A stretch of 15,923 nucleotides of DNA from the NCBI GenBank assembly GCA_030045175.1, contig JASIBM010000228.1:1-15923 (forward strand), given 5' to 3'. Made by a program: the position numbers and the translations under genes. This document shows positions 4,765 through 11,686 of the stretch, one piece after another (position 1 is the stretch's first letter; every line of letters starts with the position of its first letter). The notes beneath the pieces were generated by a model. That model was not told the DNA's origin, made no database searches, and worked only from the letters and a program-made list of their open reading frames with translations. This DNA comes from Streptosporangiaceae bacterium (lineage in GTDB: Bacteria; Actinomycetota; Actinomycetes; Streptosporangiales; Streptosporangiaceae).

Positions 4765-7668
4765 TCAGAGCAGGCCGAGGCGGCTGCCGCGGGCAATGGC
4801 CTGCCGTCTCGTGGTCACGCCGAGCTTGCGGTAGGCCGAGCGCAGGTGCGTCTTCACCGTGTTGATCGAGAGGAACAGCGCCTCGGCGATTTCCTGGTTG
4901 GTCATGTGCGAGGGCAGGAACCGCAGCACGGCTATCTCGCTGCTTGTCAGCGCGGTCGGGCCGGGGCACTGCTGCTCGGCAGGCCGGCCGGCGCAGGAGT
5001 CATAGCGCTGGAGTATCCGGCCGGCGAACGCCGCGCCTGGGCTGAGCGGGCGGATCAGCACGGTCAGCGCCGACCTGGCGGCCGCGCCCCCGTCGAGGAA
5101 CGGCCGGCACATCCCGTGCGGCTCGGCCAGGCCGAGCGCGAGCGCGAGGCTTTCCGCGGCACGCTCAGCCCGGCCCAGCTTGCGGTGTGCCACGGCGGCA
5201 GTGACCAGCGCCGTCACGTGATCATGCAGGGTGATGTGGTCGGACATGCCGTCCAGGCAGTCGTTGATCATGTCAAGGGCGTCCTGGCACTTGCCCGCCG
5301 CGACCTGAGCCCGGGCGCCCGCGATGAGAAGGGTGGCGATGCCAGCCTCGCAGCCGGCGTCAAGGCGCTCGCGAGCACGGATGAGCGTGAGCCTGGCTCG
5401 ACTCGGGTCGCCCGCCCGCAACGCGAGGTCGGCGTCAAGCAGGGCCAGTGCGGGGCCGATCGGGTTCGTCACGGATCCGTCCGTTACGTTGCCTGCGCTG
5501 GTTCCTGCTGCCTGGTCGGTGCCGCCGCCCGCGCTCGGCTCGCTGCCCGATGGGCCGCGAGCCTGCTGCTGCAGGCGTGTGGCCAGGCTGCGGGCCAGCG
5601 CCGGGTCCGCGTCGCACAGCGCGAGCCGGGCCAGGGCGAGCGTCGCCAGAGCAGTGATCAGCGTCGCCTCAAGGCCGATTGCGGCCGCCCCCGCCGCCCC
5701 GGCCACCCGGACCGGCCCGTCTGCCCCGGCAGCGCCGGCCGCCATCGCGGCCCGCACGTCCACCTGGCCGTCGAGCAGGCGCCGGGCGGCACCCGTGTCG
5801 TCCCTGGCCAGGGACGCGAACGTGGCGGCCAGGTCAGCAAGCAGCAGCGCGAGCCGGTCTGTGCACGGATCATCCTTGGCCCGCACCGATGCGATCAGCT
5901 CGTCGCTCGCGCACAAGTCTCCGTGCAGCGCCTCGGCCAGCGCCTGCCAGCCCCGCGCGCGTTCTTTGAACTCCGCGTTCACGCCGTCGTCCGCGTGCGC
6001 GCGGGCCAGGGCGAAGGCACGTCTGGCCGCGGGCATGTCCGTGCCTGACAGGGTCGCCACTCCGATCGCGCACCACAGCAGGCCGAGCGCCTGATGCTCT
6101 GCCGGGCTCGCGGCCGGTTCGCATCGCCTGGCGACGGCCGCGCTCGACTCGACAAGCTCGGCGTCCGCGGTCGCGCGTCCGTCCGCTGCCATCAGCGTCA
6201 GCGCCTGCATCCACGCGTCGATCGTCCGGCGCTCTGCCACCGCACCGTCATCGATCGCCCGGCGGGCGCTGGCCAGGTGCGCCGCCGCCGCTTGCTTGTC
6301 GCCCGCGCGCAAGCCAGCCGATGCGAGCGTGCAGGCGACCGCAGGGTCGTTCGCGCGCCTGTCCTCGGGGCAGGTCACGAGCACCGGCCCGAGCTCGGCC
6401 GCCGGACCAGGCAGCAGCATTGACGTTCCTGTCGCTGCGAGCACCCGTGAGACGAGGTCCCAGTCGCCCGCTTGAGCGGCGCTGCGTATCGCGTCCGCAG
6501 ACCTGCCGTGGCTGGCCTGCCACTGAGCGGCCCGCCGGGCGAGCACGGGAACCTCGCCCGGGTGCTCGCGGCGCAGCTCCGCCCTGAGCAGGTCGAGCAG
6601 CAGCGGGTGATACCGGTACTCGACGTCATCAGGTCGCGGGTTCGACGGTCCTGCTGACCTGCCGTGAACCGGGTGAACCATCACGTTCTCGCGGCATAGC
6701 TGATCGAGAACGCTGGCGCTGCCGCTCGCGCTCGTCATCGCGTCGGCGAGCGAGCCGCAGATCCGGTCGGTGACGCTGGTGCGCAGCAAGAATCGCTGCC
6801 GGTCGGCAGGCTGGGTAGCGAGCACCTCGTCGAGCAGGTAGTCGGCGACCACTGGCTCGTCGCCCCTGATCCGCCAGAAGGTGGCCGGATCGCCTGGCGC
6901 GGCCCGCAGCGCCGCGAGCCGCAGGCCAGTCATCCAGCCCTGGGTGCGCTCAAGCAACTCGTCGCGCTCCGCGTCAGGAAGGTTGACGCCCAGCATCGCG
7001 AAGTAGTCGGCAACCTCCTGCGGCGTACAGGCCAGATCGGCCGGGCCGATCTCGGCCAGCTGACCGCTCACCCGCAGCCTCGCGACGGCGATCCCGGCCG
7101 AATGGCGCCCGGAGAGCAGCAGGCGCAGCGTTGGCGGGCCGTGCCTGACCAGCAGGTCGATCCCGGCCAGCACCTCACTGCCTGCGATTTCCTGCAGGTC
7201 GTCGATGACCAGCGTGACCGGCGTGGTCAGCCGTTCGGCTACCTCGGTGAGCTGGAGCGGGAATGAGTCGTCGTCAGCATCAGGCAGGTCGGCGACGAGG
7301 CTGGTCGGCACCGCGGGGAGCCTTGACAACGCCGCGGTGACGTCGCCCCACAGCCTGCCCCGCCTGCGGTCTCCAGGATCAAGGCTGAGCCAGGCCACGC
7401 AACCGTGACGGGGACCGTTCGCTGCCCACATCGCGCACGCGACGGTCTTGCCCGAGCCGGTCGGGCCGCAGACCAGGGTGACACGATGCGCCGCGGCGCG
7501 GTGGATCAGGCCAGTCACCCGCGGCCGGTGCAGCAGCGGGACGCTCGGCCGCGGTATCCGGAGCTTGTCGCCAGCCACCGGGGCGGATATCGGCTCGTTC
7601 GCGAGCTGAGCGCGCTCGCCGCCCCGCCTCGCGTGCCGGGTGGTCGGCGCGCTTATAGTGCTCGTCAT
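4765..7668 (-). CDS. Large ATP-binding LuxR-family regulator (MalT/LAL-like STAND ATPase)
   Basis: This 967-residue protein has the three-part layout of MalT/LAL regulators. The N-terminal STAND NTPase has a Walker A motif GPTGSGKT (68-75) and Walker B-like VTLVIDDLQE (151-160), followed by LRLLLSGRH near 181-189. A long Ala/Leu-rich helical middle, probably TPR-like, follows, with a Gly/Ser/Thr-rich linker around 690-720. The C-terminal LuxR/GerE helix-turn-helix is residues 907-967 (LTSSEIAVLRFL, then NQEIAEALFLSINTVKTHL). Such proteins activate transcription when an inducer binds the sensor region; the inducer here is unknown. The ATG at 7668 follows GGGGG with a short four-base spacer. 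It is divergent from the DUF2252 gene, with a 273-base gap holding a palindrome at 7764-7784, and convergent with the S53 protease. Neighbouring genes are possible targets, but nothing in the sequence proves it. Confidence 0.93.
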   Translation of the reverse strand: MTSTISAPTTRHARRGGERAQLANEPISAPVAGDKLRIPRPSVPLLHRPRVTGLIHRAAAHRVTLVCGPTGSGKTVACAMWAANGPRHGCVAWLSLDPGDRRRGRLWGDVTAALSRLPAVPTSLVADLPDADDDSFPLQLTEVAERLTTPVTLVIDDLQEIAGSEVLAGIDLLVRHGPPTLRLLLSGRHSAGIAVARLRVSGQLAEIGPADLACTPQEVADYFAMLGVNLPDAERDELLERTQGWMTGLRLAALRAAPGDPATFWRIRGDEPVVADYLLDEVLATQPADRQRFLLRTSVTDRICGSLADAMTSASGSASVLDQLCRENVMVHPVHGRSAGPSNPRPDDVEYRYHPLLLDLLRAELRREHPGEVPVLARRAAQWQASHGRSADAIRSAAQAGDWDLVSRVLAATGTSMLLPGPAAELGPVLVTCPEDRRANDPAVACTLASAGLRAGDKQAAAAHLASARRAIDDGAVAERRTIDAWMQALTLMAADGRATADAELVESSAAVARRCEPAASPAEHQALGLLWCAIGVATLSGTDMPAARRAFALARAHADDGVNAEFKERARGWQALAEALHGDLCASDELIASVRAKDDPCTDRLALLLADLAATFASLARDDTGAARRLLDGQVDVRAAMAAGAAGADGPVRVAGAAGAAAIGLEATLITALATLALARLALCDADPALARSLATRLQQQARGPSGSEPSAGGGTDQAAGTSAGNVTDGSVTNPIGPALALLDADLALRAGDPSRARLTLIRARERLDAGCEAGIATLLIAGARAQVAAGKCQDALDMINDCLDGMSDHITLHDHVTALVTAAVAHRKLGRAERAAESLALALGLAEPHGMCRPFLDGGAAARSALTVLIRPLSPGAAFAGRILQRYDSCAGRPAEQQCPGPTALTSSEIAVLRFLPSHMTNQEIAEALFLSINTVKTHLRSAYRKLGVTTRRQAIARGSRLGLL

Positions 7669-7763
7669 TAGTCCCCCGACGGGCGCGAGCCGACGCGCCG
7701 GGTCGCATCCGTCAGTTCCCCATCCTGACGGGCGAACGCGCAGGCTGAAGCCCGATTGCGACC

Positions 7764-7784
7764 GTACCCGCCAGATGCGGGTAC
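7764..7784. promoter_or_regulatory. Palindromic candidate operator between LuxR and DUF2252 genes
   Basis: GTACCCGC (7764-7771) and GCGGGTAC (7777-7784) are a perfect 8-bp inverted repeat with a five-base spacer (CAGAT). It lies near the middle of the divergent intergenic region, about 96 bases from the LuxR start and 158 bases from the DUF2252 start. Size and symmetry fit a dimeric regulator site. Autoregulation by the LuxR protein is a possible but unproven reading. Confidence 0.45.
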
Positions 7785-7941
7785 CAACCGCGCATCACTC
7801 TCGGGACGGGACGTTCAGCCAGCGGCTGATTCCACGATGCTGCCACGGTGCCGCGCTACGCATCACCCACCGCGAGTGAAGCGTGCGCAATCACCCGACC
7901 GGGGTGACGCATCGCCGTGGCTGCGGGTGTCGTGTAACAGG

Positions 7942-9453
7942 ATGGATGTGAGCAAGACTCGGCGATCTACCAGGACGACCGGGGTGCCTGCGCCGCGCGC
8001 GAACGCTAACTCGGCGAAGTCCCCCGCAGGCGTCCGATACCAGCTTGACGAGCAGCTCCGGCGGCTCTCGCCCGCGGATCGGGCCGAGAAGGGCAGGCGG
8101 CTGCGGGCCGAGGTGCCGCGGCAAAGCCACGCCGAGTTCGATCCCACCGCGGGTAGGCGCGATCCGCTCGGCTTGCTCATGGAGCAGTCCGCAGGCCGTA
8201 TGCCCGACCTGGTGCCGATCAGGTACGGGCGGATGCTGGCGTCGCCGTTCGCCTACTTTCGCGGTGCCGCCCTGCCGATGGCCCACGACCTGTCGGCCAC
8301 CCCGGTAACCGGGCTCGCGGTGCAGGCGTGCGGCGACGCGCACCTGTCCAACTTCGGGCTCTTCGGCTCGGCGGAGCGCCGCCTGGTGTTCGACATGAAC
8401 GACTTCGACGAGACCCTTCCGGGCCCGTGGGAATGGGACGTCAAGAGACTGGCGGCGAGCCTGGAGATCGCGGCGCGGGAGAACGGGATCGCCAGGCGAC
8501 AGCGGAACGCGATCGTCCGGACCGCCGTGGGCAGGTACCGGGTGGCGATGGGCAGGTTCGCCGCAGAGCCCAACCTGAACGTCTGGTACTCCAGCGCGGA
8601 CATGACGGACCTCGTGAGCAGGCTGAGCGATCGCCTGAGCCAGCGGCAGCGCCAGACCGTGGCCAAGGGCATCGCCAAGGCCAGGACCAGGGACAGCATG
8701 CAGGCATTCGCGAAGCTGTGCGGCGTTGTGGACGGCAGGCCGCGGATCATTGCTGACCCGCCGCTGGTGGTCCCGTTGTCCAGCCTGGTGCCAGCAGATG
8801 CCGATCAGACCGGAATCGAGGCCGAGCTCTTGCACCTACTTGACGAGTACCGGCGGACGCTGCAAGACGACCGCAAGTACCTGCTTGATCAGTACCAGTA
8901 CGAGTTCGCCGACATAGCGCGCAAGGTGGTCGGCGTAGGGAGCGTCGGCACCCGGTGCTGGATCATGCTCGTGTTCGGCCGGGACTCTTACGATCCGCTC
9001 TTCCTCCAGATCAAGGAGGCCGGCCCGTCGGTGCTCAGCGCGTTCGCGGGCGACAGCAAGTTCGACAACCAGGGTGAGCGGGTGGTCCAGGGCCAGCGGC
9101 TGATGCAGGCGGCGAGCGACATCTTCCTAGGCTGGCTCAGGCAGTCGTCCGACGGGGTCGACAGGGACTTCTACGTGCGGCAGCTCAGGGACTGGAAATT
9201 CGCCGCGGACCCGCGTGCCATGCAGCCGGGCGGCCTGTCCGACTACGGCGAGATCTGCGGCTGGACGCTGGCGCGCGCCCACGCGAGGTCCGGGGACCGG
9301 ATCGCGATCGCGGCCTACCTCGGGAACTCCGATGCCTTCGACCGGGCGGTCGCGGCGTTCGCCGCTAGCTACGCCGACCAGAACGAGCACGACTACGGAG
9401 CGCTCGACGAGGCGGCGAGGTCGGGTCGCGTCCTGGCCCAGCGGGGCCTGTGA
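7942..9453 (+). CDS. DUF2252 family protein (kinase-like fold, function unknown)
   Basis: This 503-residue protein is a typical DUF2252 member. The signature is RYGRMLASPFAYFRGAA (94-110), ACGDAHLSNFG (129-139) and FDMNDFDETLPGPWEWDVKRL (150-170). GDAHLSNFG followed by NDFDE resembles the catalytic HGDxxxxN and metal-binding DxD patterns of aminoglycoside-phosphotransferase-like kinases, suggesting ATP-dependent phosphotransfer; this is a family-level inference and no substrate is established. The basic, Ser/Thr-rich first 30 residues look disordered. No signal peptide or membrane segment is seen. The start is uncertain: ATG at 7942 or GTG at 7948 are the best candidates, both with only a weak AGG nearby. 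The frame is open back to 7756 but without a ribosome binding site or conserved sequence. It is divergent from the LuxR gene and ends at a strong hairpin. Confidence 0.9.
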   Translation: MDVSKTRRSTRTTGVPAPRANANSAKSPAGVRYQLDEQLRRLSPADRAEKGRRLRAEVPRQSHAEFDPTAGRRDPLGLLMEQSAGRMPDLVPIRYGRMLASPFAYFRGAALPMAHDLSATPVTGLAVQACGDAHLSNFGLFGSAERRLVFDMNDFDETLPGPWEWDVKRLAASLEIAARENGIARRQRNAIVRTAVGRYRVAMGRFAAEPNLNVWYSSADMTDLVSRLSDRLSQRQRQTVAKGIAKARTRDSMQAFAKLCGVVDGRPRIIADPPLVVPLSSLVPADADQTGIEAELLHLLDEYRRTLQDDRKYLLDQYQYEFADIARKVVGVGSVGTRCWIMLVFGRDSYDPLFLQIKEAGPSVLSAFAGDSKFDNQGERVVQGQRLMQAASDIFLGWLRQSSDGVDRDFYVRQLRDWKFAADPRAMQPGGLSDYGEICGWTLARAHARSGDRIAIAAYLGNSDAFDRAVAAFAASYADQNEHDYGALDEAARSGRVLAQRGL

Positions 9454-9466
9454 CTGACTGAGTGCC

Positions 9467-9505
9467 CGCGACGGCCGTGCGGCGGGATGCCGCACGGCCG
9501 TCGCG
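9467..9505. terminator. Bidirectional hairpin between DUF2252 and cold-shock genes
   Basis: CGCGACGGCCGTGCGGC (9467-9483) pairs perfectly over 17 bases with 9489-9505 around a five-base loop (GGGAT). It lies between two convergent stop codons (9453 and 9512), so it can terminate both transcripts. It has the longest perfect stem found in the window and lacks a T run. Confidence 0.85.
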
Positions 9506-9511
9506 TGAGAC

Positions 9512-9715
9512 CTAGAGCGGGCGGACCTGCTCAGCCTGCGGGCCCTTGGCTCCTTGGCCCGCGGTGAACTCGACCCGCTGGTTCTCCTCCAGGCTGCGGA
9601 ACCCGTCGGTCATGATGGCCGAGTGGTGCACGAAGACGTCGGCGCCACCGTCGTCAGGGGCGATGAAGCCGTAGCCCTTGGTGGAGTTAAACCATTTCAC
9701 GGTGCCCTGGGGCAT
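9512..9715 (-). CDS. Cold-shock domain protein (CspA family)
   Basis: This 67-residue protein is a complete single cold-shock domain, the standard length for CspA-type RNA/ssDNA-binding proteins that act as RNA chaperones in the cytoplasm. It shows GTVKWFN at the start, RNP1 as KGYGFI (13-18) and RNP2 as VFVHHS (27-32), then the LEENQRVEF strand and a GPQAEQV end. The ATG at 9715 is preceded by AGGAG with a seven-base spacer, a strong ribosome binding site. The gene is transcribed alone: a hairpin follows it at 9467-9505, and two hairpins (9786-9839) separate it from the upstream methyltransferase gene on the same strand. Actinomycetes carry several paralogues, so I give no specific symbol. 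Confidence 0.97.
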   Translation of the reverse strand: MPQGTVKWFNSTKGYGFIAPDDGGADVFVHHSAIMTDGFRSLEENQRVEFTAGQGAKGPQAEQVRPL

Positions 9716-9785
9716 GTACTACTCCTAATACGAGCGATCTTCGGAACCACATCGATGGTCCCGGGCTGAGCGACCGCCCGCCCAT

Positions 9786-9803
9786 CCGAAGGCTCGCCTT
9801 CGG
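9786..9803 (-). terminator. Short hairpin upstream of the cold-shock gene
   Basis: CCGAAGGC and GCCTTCGG (9786-9803) form a near-perfect palindrome that can fold as a seven-base stem with a four-base loop. It may be a second termination structure after the methyltransferase gene or lie in the long leader of the cold-shock gene. Confidence 0.35.
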
Positions 9804-9812
9804 GTGTTTAGG

Positions 9813-9839
9813 GCGCCCGCCGTCTAGTTTCGCGGGCGC
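9813..9839 (-). terminator. Probable terminator hairpin of the class I methyltransferase gene
   Basis: GCGCCCGC (9813-9820) and GCGGGCGC (9832-9839) form an 8-bp GC stem around an 11-base loop. It begins about 75 bases after the methyltransferase stop on the minus strand. No T run is seen. Confidence 0.45.
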
Positions 9840-9913
9840 TGTCACACGTGCACGAACCTACGACTACAACCGAGTCCATCTAACACCATCGGCTGACCTG
9901 ATGCGTCCTTGCC

Positions 9914-10732
9914 CTACGCCGGCGCGACCCGCTCGGCGCAGGCGGCGATGACCCGGTAGCCGATCGAAACGACCGGCTGCTCCTTCGTGTCGGGGTGCTC
10001 GCGCAGGATCGTCCGGATCTCGGTCAGCACCTCCTCCTGCTCGGCAGGCGGCAGCGCTGCGACGTGGCTCACGCTGAGCATGCGATCGACCACGCCCTGG
10101 TGCGTGGCGCGCTGGACATGGAAGAAGGTCGCCGTGGTCCACCGCGACCAGCCGGCGGCCCGCGGCAAGTCTGGCTCGGTCCAGCCGGGCGAGCCGACGC
10201 CGCCGAAGCTGCGGGCGCCGGCGACGCCTTCGGCGTGCCACGGCGCGCCACGCTCTACCCGGTCCATCACGGACCAGATCCGATCGGTCCAGTCCACGCC
10301 GGGCTCGCGGGAATTCCAGATCACGCCGAGCCGCCCGCCGGCCCGGAGCGCCCTGGCCAGCTCGGCCATCGCACGGGACTGATCGAACCAGTGGAACGCC
10401 TGCGCGACGGTCACCGCGTCGATCGATGCCGAGGCGAACGGGAGTGACTCGGCGACGCCGGCCACCGCCGCGACGCCGGGCAGGCTGGCGCGCAGCACGT
10501 CTCGCATCGCCGTCACCGGCTCGACGGCGATCAAGTCGGCGCCCGTCGCCGCGAGCAGCCTGGTGAGCTTGCCGGTGCCCGCAGCCAGGTCGATAACGCG
10601 CCGGCCCGGCTCGATGCGCAACGCATGGGCCAGCCAGCCGACCGCGTCTGGTGGGTAGGACGGCCTGGCCCGGTCATAGGCGGCGGCTTGCGCGCCGAAG
10701 CCCCTGGCAGCGAGCTCGTGAACCGCGTTCAT
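9914..10732 (-). CDS. Class I SAM-dependent methyltransferase
   Basis: This 272-residue protein has a Rossmann-type methyltransferase domain. FGAQAAAYDRARPSYP (12-27) is the family opening, VIDLAAGTGKLTRLL (46-60) is motif I for SAM binding, and Glu71 in IAVEP is the likely ribose-binding acid. ESLPFASASIDAVTVAQAFHWF is the motif II/III region, followed by ALRAGGRLGVIWNSRE. This matches the Methyltransf_11/25 group of small-molecule methyltransferases; the substrate is unknown. The ATG at 10732 is preferred because AAGGAG lies six bases upstream; a TTG two codons earlier is in frame but overlaps that spacer. It is divergent from the DUF4230 gene with a 237-base shared promoter region. No export signal is visible. 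Confidence 0.9.
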   Translation of the reverse strand: MNAVHELAARGFGAQAAAYDRARPSYPPDAVGWLAHALRIEPGRRVIDLAAGTGKLTRLLAATGADLIAVEPVTAMRDVLRASLPGVAAVAGVAESLPFASASIDAVTVAQAFHWFDQSRAMAELARALRAGGRLGVIWNSREPGVDWTDRIWSVMDRVERGAPWHAEGVAGARSFGGVGSPGWTEPDLPRAAGWSRWTTATFFHVQRATHQGVVDRMLSVSHVAALPPAEQEEVLTEIRTILREHPDTKEQPVVSIGYRVIAACAERVAPA

Positions 10733-10891
10733 CAGCAACTCCTTGACAGCCCTGGCCAGCGAGGCGAGCAGCGGGCCGGCCCGACTGCAACCATGCCGCC
10801 GCCAGAGTGTAGCCGCCCGCGGGAGTTTGGGAACGGTCAGGCTGGGCAGCTGTTGCCCGGCCTGGACCTCCAGGCAGAATCTTCGCCTTTC

Positions 10892-10923
10892 TTGATTGAC
10901 GATTTGGTTGATATCATGATCAA
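10892..10923 (+). promoter_or_regulatory. AT-rich palindromic promoter/operator island before the DUF4230 gene
   Basis: This stretch is strikingly AT-rich for the region. It contains TTGATT (10892-10897) and TTGACG (10896-10901), either a possible -35, and TATCAT (10912-10917), a possible -10 although spacing to either is short. TTGAT (10908-10912) and ATCAA (10919-10923) form an inverted repeat enclosing the overlapping palindromes TGATATCA, TCATGA and TGATCA. ATTGACG recurs at 10895 and 10943. It sits about 45-80 bases before the DUF4230 start, so it is probably the promoter region with a regulator site. Confidence 0.4.
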
Positions 10924-10969
10924 TGACGCTCGTCGGCGAGCCATTGACGGTGGACCGGAGGTGCCAGAG

Positions 10970-11635
10970 ATGAGCTGGGCTCAGGGCCGGGCCGGCCGTT
11001 TTGGCCAGATCGCCGTCCTGATCATCGCGATCGGAATTGGCGGTGGCATACTCGTTCTCGCTTTGTCCGCCGCGCGCCTGCTGCCGCAGTTCCGTAACCC
11101 ATTCGCCGAGACCACCGTGGACCAGAGCCAGCCGGCCTTGCTGAAATCGATTACGGCGCTGAGCAGGTATGAGGCCGCGAGCGGATCGTTTCAGGTGGTG
11201 GTCAGCCTGTCCACGCGCTCGCGGTACCTGCCGTCATTCATAGAGGGCAGTGACACGCTGTTCGTGGGCGCGGGCACGGATATCGCCTTCGTTGACTTCT
11301 CGCACCTGAAGGGAAAGGCGATCACGGTCTCGTCCGGCCGGACGGCGGTGACGCTCAGGCTGCCACCCGCTCAGCTTGAGCCAGCCGTGCTCAACGTGCG
11401 CGAATCTTACGTATTCGCCCAGCAGCAGGGCTTGCTGAACCGCATCGGGAACTTCTTCTCGAGCAATCCTGACAATGAGCAGCAGGTCTACATCCTGGCG
11501 CAGCAAAAGATCGAGAAGGCAGCAAGGCAGAGCCCGCTGGTCGCGGAGGCGGAGACCAACACCAGGGGCATGCTCGAGGGGCTGATGCACTCGCTCGGCT
11601 TCCAGCGGGTGACGGTGATCTTCACCACCGCCTGA
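10970..11635 (+). CDS. DUF4230 family membrane-anchored protein
   Basis: This 221-residue protein resembles DUF4230 proteins, which have no established function. A single hydrophobic segment (about 13-37, IAVLIIAIGIGGGILVLAL) follows a short, basic N-terminus, so it is probably anchored with the rest outside the membrane. The domain shows the family pattern: YEAASGSFQVVVSL, then LPSFIEGSDTLFVGAG (88-103) and GKAITVSSGRTAVTLRLPPA, with a helical C-terminal part ending in GFQRVTVIFTT. The ATG at 10970 is chosen because GGAGG lies eight bases upstream and the membrane segment follows at once; the open frame extends upstream without support. The next gene starts 51 bases after its stop on the same strand, so they are likely co-transcribed. 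It is divergent from a methyltransferase gene. Confidence 0.8.
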   Translation: MSWAQGRAGRFGQIAVLIIAIGIGGGILVLALSAARLLPQFRNPFAETTVDQSQPALLKSITALSRYEAASGSFQVVVSLSTRSRYLPSFIEGSDTLFVGAGTDIAFVDFSHLKGKAITVSSGRTAVTLRLPPAQLEPAVLNVRESYVFAQQQGLLNRIGNFFSSNPDNEQQVYILAQQKIEKAARQSPLVAEAETNTRGMLEGLMHSLGFQRVTVIFTTA

Positions 11636-11686
11636 GGCTGATAATGTCCGGTGATGTCCGGCTCCCGGGATCATCTGGAGGCGACG

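Noticed and set aside
4846..6048. Plus-strand 400-codon open frame over the LuxR gene
   Set aside because: Shadow of the minus-strand regulator, Arg/Gly-rich and without motifs; the LuxR frame has Walker and helix-turn-helix motifs.
7756..7941. Upstream extension of the DUF2252 frame
   Set aside because: No ribosome binding site at the earlier ATG, unconserved sequence, and it would cover the palindrome at 7764-7784; a start at 7942 or 7948 fits the family better.
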